From assembly GCA_022836615.1 (NCBI GenBank), contig MU405236.1, positions 62,001 to 126,000 of the forward strand: 64,000 nucleotides of DNA. Reading direction: 5' to 3'. Source of the DNA: Annulohypoxylon bovei var. microspora (taxonomy: Eukaryota; Ascomycota; Sordariomycetes; Xylariales; Hypoxylaceae). The notes under the pieces are model-generated. The model did no database searches and was not told where the DNA came from. It saw only the letters and a program-made list of their open reading frames with translations. This document shows positions 12,449 through 23,448 of this stretch, in pieces (position 1 is the stretch's first letter; each line of letters opens with the position of its first letter). The position numbers and the translations under genes were made by a program.

Positions 12449-13300
12449 CTAGCGTCCTCCAAGACCGAGGCCCTTGAAGAATCCGCCAAGACCCTGCTCT
12501 TCCTGGGCAGCCTGGGACTTAGCCCTGGAAGCCTCAGACTCAGATGCGGAGCCCTCACGGCCAGCCCTGGATCCCTCAATGCCGCCCCTGGAGCCCTCCT
12601 CCTTGGCCTGGGAGCCTTCGATAGCGTTCTTGGACCCCTGCTCAGAGGCCTTGGAAGACTGCTGGGCGGACTTGTGACCCTCGCCCTTGGACAGGGAGCC
12701 CTCGGAGGCCTGCTTGGAGCCCTCGGCCGCGGCGTGGAAGCCGTCGGACTTGTCGTGGGCGAACCTGTCGCCGCTCTTCGCGCCGTCCTTGTTGTTGTAC
12801 GCGACGCCCTCCTTGGCGTTAGCGCCGCGGTTCGCGCCGTAGCTGCCGGCGTTCTTGCCGCCCTGGCCGTGCTCGCTGAAGCGGTAGTCCTCCTCGGCCG
12901 CGTGCTGGCCCTGCTTCTGCGCCGCCTGGTCGTTCTCGAACGAGTGCTCGCCCTCCTTGCTCGACTGCTGCCCCTGCTTCGCCGAGTGCTGCTCGCCGGC
13001 GGCCGCGCCCTGGCTCTGCTCCGCCGCGTGCTGGCCCCCGCCCGCGGCGCCCTGCTCCGCGCCCTCCGCGAACTGCCCGTGGCGCTGCGCCGCCTGCTCT
13101 TCCTCGGCGGACTTCTCCGCCGCTTTCTGGCCCGCGCCGCCGCCGCCGGCGACCATGGCGGGCGCGGAGCGCGCGGTATTCTCGAGCATGGTGCTGGCGA
13201 CTGGGCCCAGGGCGCTGACGGCTGGGGGTGTGCCGACGGGCGCGGTGCTGGCCGTTGCGGCGAGGAAGGAGATGAGGGCGATGAGGTTGCGGTGCTGCAT
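12449..13300 (-). CDS. Secreted low-complexity repeat protein (Q/H and EGS repeats)
   Basis: Single exon of 283 residues from an ATG at 13300. It begins with a clear signal peptide (hydrophobic core LIALISFLAATASTAP). The mature protein is almost entirely Ala, Gly, Ser, Glu, Gln and Lys. Residues about 55-150 hold blocks of the type GQHAAEQ/GEQHSAKQGQ, and residues about 185-265 hold a degenerate 7-11 residue repeat ending in EGS (AAEGSKQASEGS, NAIEGSQAKEEGS, GIEGSRAGREGS). The tail is GLGGFFKGLGLGGR. No cysteines are visible in the mature part. It looks like a hydrophilin- or cell-wall-type disordered secreted protein; an effector role is possible but untested. Local GC content is very high, which produces long spurious frames on the opposite strand. 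Confidence 0.8.
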   Translation of the reverse strand: MQHRNLIALISFLAATASTAPVGTPPAVSALGPVASTMLENTARSAPAMVAGGGGAGQKAAEKSAEEEQAAQRHGQFAEGAEQGAAGGGQHAAEQSQGAAAGEQHSAKQGQQSSKEGEHSFENDQAAQKQGQHAAEEDYRFSEHGQGGKNAGSYGANRGANAKEGVAYNNKDGAKSGDRFAHDKSDGFHAAAEGSKQASEGSLSKGEGHKSAQQSSKASEQGSKNAIEGSQAKEEGSRGGIEGSRAGREGSASESEASRAKSQAAQEEQGLGGFFKGLGLGGR

Positions 13301-14042
13301 TTTGATGATTTGTTTTGGGGGTTGTGAAATAAAAGAGTTGGGAAGGTGAATGTGAATGGTAAGACTGAATGAGTGACTGTAAAAGAGTGACTAGAAGCTT
13401 GCTTGGTGATTGATGCTGGGCGAATGTCAACTCACCTCTCCAGGGCCGACTTCGAGCTCTTTTGTATCCGGATGGCCATTGGAGGGGTGTTACGCGAGAA
13501 AGGGGAAGTTTGGGTCATTGCATGCCTGTCGTCCCTTGGCTTGCGGAAACTAGATTGGGTTGACTCACGATTCTGCACCATGTCTCACCACACATGCGCG
13601 GAGGGTTGAGATGATCAACATTCTAGGGATAGATAAAAACACTAATGTGGTAGCAAGGAATTTATTTTAAATACGGAGGGCCAGTCTATGGAACGTTAAT
13701 TGTCACTTGATCCCCTAGATAGCATACCTACGCGTTTATTTTGCCGAGCTCTCCCTTGATGATTGGTATATCAGGACGAAGTTCGTAACCACGTCATCAA
13801 TGGTCTGGTATGGAGTCCACAGAGATGCTGTACGATTTACTCGAGGCTACGTATGTGGCTCTCATATTGCTATTTTGAGTATCATGTTACCTAAATTCTT
13901 AGCGATTGCCTACCTAGGTAATTTGTTATTTGGACTCTCTTCATCAACCTCCTTTTAGCTCTATCTCGCCGTACCTACCTAGTTAACCTATTGTATTCAG
14001 TACCAAAGTGTAGTAGTAGTATTAAGTTATATCATTTTATGC
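13301..14042. other. Intergenic, promoter of the secreted repeat protein
   Basis: Contains the upstream region of the gene starting at 13300 and CCTAGG-type motifs near 13910-13920 and 13973-13982. AT-rich to the right. No gene supported. Confidence 0.55.
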
Positions 14043-14285
14043 TCACTTGACCTGTCCCCTGCGATTACAATATGCCCATAGTGCCCATAAGAGAAACACT
14101 ATCCCAGCCGGCGCGCAGACAAATATTGCTATCCAAGGTGCAAGACTGTTTCCACTAGGAGGCCAAGCCAGAGATGAACCACTTGAGTCTTCCCTTGCCA
14201 TTTGTTTTAAGCATGTAGAAGGGTTCAAGCGACAGAGACTTGTGGTTGAGTATAGGATCTCATTGACATTTGAAATTGGAGCCAT
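14043..14285 (-). CDS. Possible small single-pass membrane protein
   Basis: An ATG-initiated frame of 80 residues. Residues 1-48 are polar with two cysteines; residues 49-72 form a strong hydrophobic helix (APWIAIFVCAPAGIVFLLWA) followed by a positive tail (CNRRGQVK), which would suit a tail-anchored or single-pass protein. The frame is isolated in an AT-rich region and overlaps an open frame on the other strand, so it could be chance. I do not recognise a family. Confidence 0.35.
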   Translation of the reverse strand: MAPISNVNEILYSTTSLCRLNPSTCLKQMAREDSSGSSLAWPPSGNSLAPWIAIFVCAPAGIVFLLWALWAYCNRRGQVK

Positions 14286-15559
14286 AATTTTTATGAAGTA
14301 AAGAAAGTCGAACTGAAGTTTCTGCTTAAAGTTTGATGTAAATGGAAATTCCCGAGTACAAGAAGATTAGGGCTTTGAATGATTTAGAAGGTAGTGACGC
14401 AAGGTCTCTTTGCAATATATAAAGAATAGCGGAGACGCATAGTGTATAGATAGCAAGATTGTACATGAAGTCTTTGATATGTTATTTACAGTGAACGGAA
14501 AATAAAAACTTTGTTAAGAAACAAAGATTATTGACCTTAGTTGTTGAAGTCGAATTCAATGTTCATCATAGGAATATCAATATAATTGGCTATTAAGAAC
14601 ATGGGCCAAAAAGCTGTGGTAGGATATGACGTTAACCACGAAATAAATATAGGTACCTAGGCGCTTATTAAGATCTAATTCACCCTCCTACCTAGATATA
14701 ACATTTAAACTTGTCTGATTTCAAATATGCACGCATGTATTATGTAGCGGTTTGCTTCTTATTTACTCCCAACACCGCGGTTTCTACCTTGGTATTTAAG
14801 AAGTAAGCTTCAACGAAAATACTTACCATCTCTGAGAACTCTGCAGGTATAATAGATACATGCATCACCTGAGAGTTTCACTGATAAATTACCATCGTTA
14901 CCAATAGATCCGAGCTGCCCTAAGCCCTAGAATAACATCACATTAAATGAACTATGTGCGAATGCTACTGTATTACACTGTACTGTTGCTATCCCCCGTA
15001 CTAGTCATTTAGGTAACTAATACGTATTATGGCTGGCAATTGGTGCTGATTACATAATGAGGGGGTAATCATGAAACGGTGTAATATTGTAACGACCGCA
15101 CGCGACCTGTTTAATATGACGCTATTCCGGGCTTATATACTATAGAGGCTTATGATTTCCAATCAATTAAAAGAAACTGGAATACAGGAAGCAGATAGTT
15201 CTCCGGCGAAGCTTCGACACAGTTAATAAACAGTTAAACCTTTTTAGCCACACCTATCAAGCCGCCTGTAGGATTGTTACGTAAGCTAGGGGATTAAAAG
15301 AAAATCTCCCAGTTTCAGATCAAAGTTCAACCTGAAGAATAACAACCACCTCATGCCAGAAGACTACAATACAAAGCCGCATATATATCAGCCAATGAGA
15401 CAATGAGCTAGCTTTTACGTGTGCTTTTTTCGGTATGTGGGGAGCGACTCCAGCCAAACATATGACGCATCTACCTATGCACTATGGTTTTCTGGCCCTT
15501 TAGAAGATAGCACTATTTATTTATCTAATTGTACACATACATACCGAGTTGTAATTCAC
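14286..15559. other. AT-rich intergenic region with a MITE relic
   Basis: No gene seen. Bases 14954-14974 match the terminal repeat of the foldback element at 58684-58885 at 20 of 21 positions, so part of this stretch is probably a decayed copy of that element. A CCTAGG motif lies at 14651-14661. Confidence 0.5.
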
Positions 15560-15790
15560 TAGTCTACCCTCTTCCTAAACTGCACCTCCGGACCGTGAGT
15601 CCGTGACGAAGTGAGATATACGCATCGGCCAGCTGGAACTGTTTCGCATCGCGGGCGCCTCACCCCAGCTCGGGAGCCCTCCGAGTGTCGACCCCGGGGC
15701 CCTCCGGATGTCTAGCCGGTGCAGCGTGCGAGCCAGCGTGATCATCGTTTCTGTCATGGCCAGGTTCTTGTTGATAAAGGCGCGAATACT
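15560..15790 (-). pseudogene. Cytochrome P450 C-terminal relic
   Basis: Read on the minus strand, this GC-rich island encodes a stretch like the end of fungal P450s, after the heme-binding cysteine: INKNLAMTETMITLARTLHR, then LDIRRAPGS. About 40 codons later the P450-like reading (QFQLADAYISLR) moves to another frame, and it shifts again before the end. No heme-binding motif (FxxGxRxCxG) or any upstream P450 sequence was found in the AT-rich DNA to the right. It is best read as the last-exon remnant of a deleted and decayed P450. The surrounding base composition is far more AT-rich than the relic. Confidence 0.6.
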
Positions 15791-16085
15791 TTATCCTGAA
15801 ATTTGCAACCAACATATGATCACAGTGTACCTGGTAGGCAAGAACATTGGTGAGACTACACCAGCCTCATGCTAAGCCTCAGGCCTAATAGTGATCTTTG
15901 CGCTAGAATTTGGTGGTTAGCTGCTGTAACCCAGGGCACTCCGCCACTAAGACAAGGAAGCTTTTTACAGTGCACGAATATCTCAATTTACACGGGTTTA
16001 ACCATGACTTATGTAATTCATTAAAAATTAGAACTGTATTGGAATTGTCTCCAGAAATATCTACTTCGAAGTGTATTATTTGCTA

Positions 16086-18660
16086 CTAAATAGCAATACT
16101 CTCAGTTAGTCTGATATCTCGACTGCTTGCTCCAACATATACAGCATAATCGCCGTCCTGTACGGTCCATCCTTGGGTGATAACATCCCAAACGCTGAAG
16201 TCTCGCCTTGTAAGCTCAAAAATGACCTCGGTCGACTCTCCGGGTTGAAGAGCGACCTTCTCAAAGCCGCGTAACTGCTTCGGGGGGCTGTTTGGTATGC
16301 CGAGATAGAGTTGTGCTACTTCTGCACCTGATTTCTCCCCTGAATTCGTAATTGTTGCGTTGACTGTAGCTACGACTTCCCATAAGCTGTCTGCATTGCT
16401 CGGCATAGATGCACCTTGAGCCCCGGGACTGATTCTTTGCTGCTCGATTGAAAGCAACGAGTAATTGAACGTTGTATATGACAACCCATAGCCAAATTCG
16501 TACCGTGGGGTGATGTTCATCTCATCAAAATGACGGTAATCGACATATACTCCTTCGGTGAAGTCGCATTGCGGGTCTGTAGTATTAGATGGGCCCCGAC
16601 CACAAGGAGAGTAGACTGCGTAGTCGCTTTCGTTCCTGGCTAACGTATATGGGAGCTTTCCCGAGAACCCAGCTTCTCCGTAGATGAGTTTTACCAGAGC
16701 CTCCCCACTATCCTGGCCAGGTAGGTGGGCAATAATAGCTGCGGTGACATTGGGATGTTCGATCCACTGGTCCACGAGGCGGACCCCTGAGACATGAACC
16801 ACGACGATGGTGTTCGCACATTTGGAAGCCACGTTGAGGACAAGCCCGTCGCTAAAGTCGTCGTGAAGCCCGTCTCGATCCCATCCTTCTGTCGCGATGG
16901 CGTTGATAAAAACTAAACAAGCATCCGATGCTGCATTGACATCGGGGTTAAATGAGGTTAAATCCCAATTGACCCAAGTACCATCAATTTTCGCCCTATG
17001 CTGAATGGCACTTAGTGGCTATGCTAGCATTAGTAACAATAAAGGGTAATTTTGTTTTGGGAACTCTCACATCATCGATATAAGCCGGACCATTAGCACC
17101 GGCTCTTCCACCGGTGATGATCGTGCCTCCTTTAGCGGCTTGGTCGAAATGCCTTTCTGTGCCTAACACTGCTTGACCCATTTCCGGAGAGGACGTGTAT
17201 CCCAGTTGGAAGAGATTATCTGTATTTTTAGTATCGGGAACCGTAGCATCGTATCCATAAACTGATAGCATAATCGGATTTTTCTTGAACGGCAAGGAGC
17301 CATCATTCTTCACCAAAACGTGGCCAGCTATTGCGCCTTCTAGTATCACCGATTTTGACTCGGGAACACGGGCATCGACCTGTTCGTGTGGCTGTGTGAG
17401 ATTCTTCATCCCGATTCCCGGAACCGGGAAGTTAGTGCCATTTTGGCCAACGAGGTACCAAGCTGCCAAGATTCTATATGTATTTAGTGGACACCCGGTG
17501 ATTTGGCTCACGGCTTCTTACCTTGTTGCCATGTCTGTAACTCTATCCTCGCTAACAGATCCGTTGTGGACAGCTTGAGTCAGGTTGTTTCCCCAAAAGC
17601 CTCCACCAGGCATAAGCATATCTAGTCCAGAATTCGCACTTTCAAGGTTATGTTGAGCGTTCCAATCAAGGAGCACGAAGCCATCAAAGGCGAGATCGGT
17701 TTTGAGGACTCCGTTTAGGAGTTTGCTATTCTCGCAACCGTATGTGTTGTTGATTCGGTTATAAGAGCACATGACCGAGGCCACACCAGCCTTCACGCCA
17801 TCCATAAACGGCCAGAGATAGAATTCATGAAGAGTCTTGTCGTCGATATTGGCGGAAACTGCTTCGACGCCAAAATACGGCCGCCTGTACGTTTCCTGTT
17901 CATTGGCAATGAAATGCTAAGCGAAGAGGATCAGCAACCCCTGATTAGACAGCAAACCGGTACACGGGATAAAAACCTTGATATTCGCAATTACTCCAGC
18001 ATCTTGGTGGCCAACGATTGTTTCGGCGTTCAGCTGACCAGATAAGTAAGGGTCAACAGAGAAGCCTTCCCAATTTCTTCCGCCTAAGGGGGTTCGTCCC
18101 AGCGGACCGGCATTAGGGCCAAGCACAACATTGACTGAGACCATGTAAGCTTACCGTCTCGTAAATGCCCTATTAAGCCTTATTTGTACCTACCTCCCTT
18201 GGCCTTGAATTCCTGCCCAATGTAATAGGCTCTCTCGTAGGTCAAATTCCTATCCCAGCTGGCACCTACGTGAATTGCCGACGGATATGAATTAACTAGG
18301 TCGGCAGCTCTAACCCCATTGCCGGCGTCGTGGAGGCACATACCCGGCCATCCCAGCCGCGGTACGGTTCCCGTATTACCAGCGCAAGTATTGTCACCAA
18401 CGGTGAAGCCGCGCGTGATGTTGACCTTCTCTTCTAGCGTCATCTCAGCTACGAGATCACGGGCACTCTCATACGCGCTGGCCCATACGCCTTCTCCTTT
18501 CCCAGGCGCTATCGACGCATGTTAACGACTAGGTCAACGCGCTCATTACACTCTATCAAGACTCACGTGTGGGGAAAACCGGTGGTGATTGCGCATAGCC
18601 CTCAGCAGCGCATGCGACGAGCGATGGCGCAAATAGGGCCGCTACCAACGAAGACAGCAT
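16086..18660 (-). CDS. GH3 beta-glucosidase, secreted
   Basis: Six exons on the minus strand (18567-18660, 18194-18508, 17977-18134, 17522-17916, 17071-17473, 16086-17018) sum to 2298 bases, 765 residues, with every junction in phase. It starts with a signal peptide (MLSSLVAALFAPSLVACA). The N-terminal barrel carries GWPGMCLHDAGNGVR, LGPNAGPLGRTPLGGRNWEG and the nucleophile block GFVLLDWNAQHN (Asp about residue 273). The second domain includes HLPGQDSGEALVKLIYGE and FGYGLSYTTFNYS, and a fibronectin III-like C-terminal domain ends with GDYAVYVGASSRDIRL. It should release glucose from beta-linked oligosaccharides outside the cell. The nucleophile context is LLDWN rather than the more usual MSDWG; the aspartate itself is intact. 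Confidence 0.93.
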
Positions 18661-19306
18661 GATGTAAGCGGCTGCAGGGAGACAGATAGACAGACTCGGA
18701 CAAAGGTCAAGAGTTTGAAGTATCTCCTCAAAGCGGAGGTCCAAGTTTTATTTGACTTGATTTCATCGTTCCGAATGCTTGCATGGTGACATGGATCCGA
18801 TAGCGCTACCTCTGCTTGGCAACTCGGCCAGTGCGGCGTGAGATTCTAGAAATCTTCACCGCTCCGGGCGCCTTACCCGTCTTCCCGGTCCCTGTTTTGC
18901 AATCTTGCTTAAAGTAAGTCACTCCGCGCGACGCGATTGAATATCGCATGAACAACAATAAGATTTGAAAGTTGGAGGTTGATATATCAAATTATGTAGA
19001 GACGCTAAATCTTTAGTATAAAATCAAACACACATATTTCTCTCTCACAAGTATTAGAACGCCGCGATTACATACCTGAGGTAGCTTAAAAGCATTATGA
19101 CATAAAGACAAGTTTTTATCTTGCGCACATCATATCGTATACATACGAACAATACGAGAAGTGCTTTAGAATCGATCACCGAGATGCACATGCCCAGGTA
19201 CATGGGGTATGGCGTACATGTCGATCTCCATCACTTGGATGAAATCTTATCTTGACTGTTAACCGCGACACCCGGAACTGAGAAAGCACGATAGTCAACA
19301 AGGAAT
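18661..19306. other. Intergenic, promoter of the beta-glucosidase
   Basis: Upstream DNA of the GH3 gene and 3' flank of the broken gene to the right. No further coding sequence seen. Confidence 0.6.
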
Positions 19307-19723
19307 CTAGGTTCCGACTGTAATCCCACCAATCTTGGCTACGCCATTTAACGCGACGCATGTGGCTGGCGGTAGTCTATCGCACGCCTCGTCGACGTAG
19401 GTATTGAGCGAGCTAAAGTAGTCCGGTGTAATGCCGTACAAGTTCTCAATCACGAGGCAGTCATCCCCGCACTTTATTACGCCGAAATGCAGCAAGTCGC
19501 CGACAGTATTATTCCAGGAGCGAGAACTAATACTGAAGGCATGACGTTGGTTGTAAAGGGCCATACTCGGAACGATGCCGAGCCAGGTGCCGGTGATCCC
19601 CAATTCCTAGGCGGCTCGGCTGGCCTTATCCGAAGTCTTAGATAGCTCCTGGGCAGTCTTGGGTTGAAGTAACCTTCGGAGTGTGATATGTGCTGTCAGC
19701 GACACCTCTTCATCGCCTAAGTC
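19307..19723 (-). pseudogene. Interrupted gene of unknown function
   Basis: On the minus strand a coding-like frame runs from a probable acceptor (gtgcag, exon from 19723) to a stop at 19307. It reads LGDEEVSLTAHITLRRLL and so on, then meets an in-frame TAG at about 19608-19610, then continues in the same frame with ELGITGTWLGIVPSMALYNQ and further conserved-looking sequence with four cysteines. No splice pair removes the TAG and keeps phase. A possible first exon (ATG at 19997, donor gtaagt after 19968) is separated by a 244-base low-complexity intron. I do not recognise the family. A sequencing error at one base would restore the frame, so pseudogene status is provisional. Confidence 0.45.
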
Positions 19724-20347
19724 CTGCACCCAATGTCAGACAAAAATAGGCTAACTGGGGTGCGGTAATGGCAGTGAGGATCTGGAAATGGTGTAGAATT
19801 CATCGCGAGTAGGTAGGTAGAAATTTTCGGAAGGAATGAAAAATCGAACTTATCAATTTCATTCCGAAATAAAAAGAAAAAGAAAAAGTTGACCATTCCA
19901 ACACGCTCTCGTGAGGGAGGGCGGATATCAAGTACCTGTACATATAAATAAGCAGGAGAGTACTTACGATCTCCACTTCTCTCAGATGCCCCTCCATCGT
20001 TTTTAAGGGGCTTCAAGCCTCCATATTTCTTTTCTTTTTTCTCGTATACGACCGGGGTGCGACATTCACTGATTCATCATTATCAAAACATCGTAAAGAT
20101 ATTTGAATTAAGATGCATGGCCTGCCCAGCCCAGTATCGCAATTGTACCATGAAGGATGTAAAGAATCTCCAGGCAACCTGACAACTTTCACAAATGTTA
20201 TGGCTGCCAGTAGAGTTACAAGTTAGTTAACAACGCGTTAAAACTCTAGATTGCTCTCATATTCTAATAGTATCAGTCCGATATACAGATTCTATCCAGG
20301 TATTATATCTTTTTCCTTACTACTAACGTAAAGAAATCTCATGCGCA
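19724..20347. other. Intergenic or intronic low-complexity region
   Basis: Contains an A-rich tract (about 19865-19890) and the possible first exon of the broken gene (19968-19997). Otherwise nothing recognised; the right part is the 3' flank of the Fig1-like gene. Confidence 0.5.
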
Positions 20348-21361
20348 TTAGAACATGGGTGGTGGCGGCGGCCCTCCGCCTCCGCCTCCGCCTCCGCCTC
20401 CGCCACGTCTCGGGGGCGGCGGGAAGCCTCCACCCATTCCTCCTGGCATCCCTCCAAACATATCCCCTGCCATCGAAGAACCGTCAGCGTAGAACATAGC
20501 CGAGATCGCTAGATGAACCAAGCAGAGTAGGGCAACTATTGTCCACTGAAGCCCTTGAACAGCTTTTCCGCCAGTGATGAGAATATTGGACTCAGAGTTA
20601 TTCATCGTGCTCGTTGCGAAGTTCAACGCGCCCGTAGCCTGTGTAGTTGAGAATGCCGCTGCCACTGCGAGTCCGAATGCGTACTGCCTAAAGAACTGCA
20701 TGCCAGACTTGAACCGCTCTTTCTGTTTCGATGCATTTGGATTGTTGCTCTTGATGTATCGTTTGAGGAGCAGCATGCATATGACACTGAGTAGGAATAA
20801 GCCACCAGACGCGGCTAAGAGCGCGTAAAATATTTTGTTCTGGATGATGTTGGCCTGTATCAAAAGCGCCTTCACAGTATTTGCACCAGTCGCGTCGGTT
20901 GAATTTGATAGAAACATGCTATTGAGCGTCTCCGGTGTTCTCGTATATGTCGCGAGGCAAGTTAGGTCTTCGCTACTTGCTTTCGTCACACACATCCCTA
21001 TATATCTTGTTTAGTTATCGGCAGTTGCCTCGTAATAGGAGAAAAACGATATATGTACCATAATATCCAACTCTAACCTCGATATCATGCTGCCCCTTAG
21101 CTTGTAACTGAACCAAGAAAAGGTTCGGGACCCCTGGAGAGGTAGACAAGCAACCTGTTAAGACCAGGACTTTCACTGTCAATAACTTGAGACCCGGGAA
21201 CAAAGTTCGTACGAGACTTACCATAAAAAAGAAAGAGAATTGCTACTAGAAGATACGCAATGAATCTAAACTCAACACGGCCTAATACAGTTAGACAATC
21301 TGTTTGTTCGGATATGAGTTCTCGAAAACATACTGAAAGCTCGACTAGCACGGGCGATCAT
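20348..21361 (-). CDS. Fig1-like multi-pass membrane protein with Gly/Pro-rich tail
   Basis: Four exons on the minus strand (21334-21361, 21222-21281, 21059-21133, 20348-20997) join in phase to 270 residues. The ATG at 21361 gives MIARASRAFSRVEFRF followed by a first membrane helix (IAYLLVAILFLFYG). Exon 3 runs into exon 4 as VRVGYYGMCV, the motif I associate with the Fig1 family (low-affinity calcium uptake and mating-cell fusion in yeast). Three more helices follow (IFYALLAASGGLFLLSVICML, YAFGLAVAAAFSTTQATGAL, WTIVALLCLVHLAISAMFYA), a claudin-like four-helix layout. The tail is methionine/glycine-rich, then FPPPPRRG, eleven glycines and PPPPPMF, encoded by a short (cctccg)n-type repeat. The third donor (gtacat) is weak, so the exon 3/4 border is the least certain. 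Confidence 0.75.
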
Positions 21362-22332
21362 ATTAGACGTTTCGTTTTATTAATCGATTTGTCGAGGTAA
21401 TTCTTTTTTGTTCTTAGAGTTTTGTCGAAATTAGGGGTATCAAAAGCTACTTCGGTAGCCAGATTACCAAGTCTAGGTAGAGTACAATACAGATAAAATT
21501 TGATTTATATAATCCTCTATATTTATAATGAGGGCTACCAGGTACCTAGTTATCATTGTACGGATACCATTTCAATGACGGCCATCTCACCTGTCCCCAG
21601 GACCTTATCGCCAACATCAAAGAGACTCGTAGATGAAACTCACTAAGTGCGGTTTATTTAGAACATATTCTCTCGCCAAGTTGCAATTATCCTATGCTCT
21701 TCATCTCATTCGATTATAATTCATCTTCAACCGCTCGGGACACAGACGAGTAGGGGTTTTACGTACAAGAGCGCGAGAAATGGCCTAACTTGGGACCAAA
21801 ATGGAATTACATGGTTTTTTTTGCCCACATCGTCAACATCTGACTTTTCCGGCGGCTGTGATAGAATCATGTGCTACATCGTATCTGCCTCACCGTAGGC
21901 AAGTACTTAGCCGCTCTTAAGAGAAAGGGGTTCCAAACATATCTGGTTCGAGATCTTCTATGCCAACCTGAAACTTTATTGTTATGTTGGAACAGACATT
22001 ATGATAAGAGTCCCAACTCGGACCGAGAAGTTCCTTGTAACTTACGGCCCTATATACGCGCTTAAGGGAACGATGTTATGTTGGTCGTCGATTTTAATCG
22101 TCTTTTAGCGCTTAGCGCCGCGATATCCCGAAGCTATGGAACGGGGGGGGAGGGGAGGGACCACAAATTTACAAAATTCATAATTGCCCAAGATTTATTT
22201 GTAGTTTATAGCGATGAACATGCATAGATTGAGAGATTTGATTATATGCCTTAAGTCATCCATATAACCACGCATCCCACATACATTATTAGCAATTACC
22301 ACCCCCTGGTATAGACATTCAATCGCGTAAAC
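21362..22332. other. Intergenic, no gene seen
   Basis: Promoter of the Fig1-like gene and 3' flank of the PI-PLC-like gene. A G-rich run is at about 22142-22158. No coding sequence supported. Confidence 0.6.
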
Positions 22333-23448
22333 TCAGTTCCTAACATACCGCTCCGGCTCCAACAGCCCCTTGACACAGCTCCGCCCAGCCGTAACCGGAT
22401 TACACCTCACGGCCCTCCCACCCGCGAACCTCGCCGCGTACTCAACAAGCCAGCGGCTCGTCAGCCCATAGACCGGAAAATCCGTGCTCACAATCTGCGC
22501 ACCGCTCGCAAGCGCCGCCTCGCGCATCGCCGTTGCATCATCACCCAGGACCGTCGCGAGCGGCTCGTCGGCGCGCGTGCGCACCCAGTACCCGGCGCGA
22601 ACCTGGTTCTGTATGTTAGCCAGGGCGGCGGCGCCGCGCGGGTCGTTCAGCTTCTGGAACGCGCAGTCGGCGGACCCGGGCTTCGAGTTGGTGAAGATGG
22701 CGCGGCCCTCGAGGGACGGACGCCCCGACGTGTACGCGTCGCGGATGGGCCCCGGCTCGTTGTCCATGAGGAACAGGACGCGGCCGCGCGCGGAGTCGAG
22801 GTCCGGCCATCCGTGTTGCTGGACGGAGGCTGAGAGCGTGAGAGCGTTGCGCCGCAGGTCGTCCGCGGTGATGAGCTGGGATGGCGCGAAGACGGAGCGG
22901 ATCTCGGCGTCGAGGCCGTCTAGGAGGGCCGTGTCGTTCCATGGGAGGGGGGGTACGTCGCCGCCGGTGCCGGTCTCGGCCGTTTTGAATTCCATCATAA
23001 ACGGGATCGGGACGTGGTCGGGGTGTGCCTGCGACCAATTCTTCACTACGGTCAAGCAGTCGATGAGGGTATAGCAGCTCGGCCACACGTCGGCATCCGC
23101 CACGTGGAGAACCTTCACGCCGGGCTTGTTCATCACGTCTTGGGGCGGCAGCTCCGTGCCCGAGTTCCGGATCACGAATGGATTCGCGAACCGGCCTCCA
23201 TCGGGGTCTGCAAAGATGTCGAGCTCGAAGCTGCGGACAGATTGGTACGATGCCTGTGTGTCGAGCGTCGCGTGGGAATAGTAGTAGTTGATAACATTCG
23301 GAAGCAGCTGAGATTGCACTTCACGTGCTTCCAAGGGAGATTCGCGATGGTAAGAGTTATGGGTACCGATGACCTGGACCTGGTTCATTCGAACGGCGTT
23401 AGACCACCTGAGGCCATTTTTGGTGTAGCTGCAGTCTGATACCGTGGC
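22333..23448 (-). CDS. PI-PLC-like phosphodiesterase (Ca2+-dependent type), N-terminus unresolved
   Basis: The main exon runs from an acceptor (gggcag, exon from 23448) to a stop at 22333, 371 residues. It begins ATVSDCSYTKNGLRWSNAVR, then MNQVQVIGTHNSYHRE with the first catalytic histidine of TIM-barrel phosphatidylinositol phospholipases C. Later landmarks are RSFELDIFADPDGGRFANPF, VLHVADADVWPSCYTLIDCL, PFMMEFKTAETG and RVLFLMDNEPG, in the order seen in the Ca2+-dependent PI-PLC family of bacteria and fungi. Substrates could be phosphoinositides or GPI anchors. The upstream exon, expected to encode a signal peptide, was not found: the nearest candidates upstream give only very short frames. 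The coding GC content is high, especially at third positions. Confidence 0.8.
   Translation of the reverse strand, partial: ATVSDCSYTKNGLRWSNAVRMNQVQVIGTHNSYHRESPLEAREVQSQLLPNVINYYYSHATLDTQASYQSVRSFELDIFADPDGGRFANPFVIRNSGTELPPQDVMNKPGVKVLHVADADVWPSCYTLIDCLTVVKNWSQAHPDHVPIPFMMEFKTAETGTGGDVPPLPWNDTALLDGLDAEIRSVFAPSQLITADDLRRNALTLSASVQQHGWPDLDSARGRVLFLMDNEPGPIRDAYTSGRPSLEGRAIFTNSKPGSADCAFQKLNDPRGAAALANIQNQVRAGYWVRTRADEPLATVLGDDATAMREAALASGAQIVSTDFPVYGLTSRWLVEYAARFAGGRAVRCNPVTAGRSCVKGLLEPERYVRN

Noticed and set aside
12674..13327. 217-residue plus-strand frame rich in Leu, Ala and Arg
   Set aside because: It is the antisense shadow of the GC-rich secreted repeat gene, with composition explained by that gene's codons and no recognisable domain.
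22484..23086. Long frames on both strands over the PI-PLC-like gene
   Set aside because: High third-position GC in the real gene removes stops from other frames; products are Arg-rich and unlike any family.
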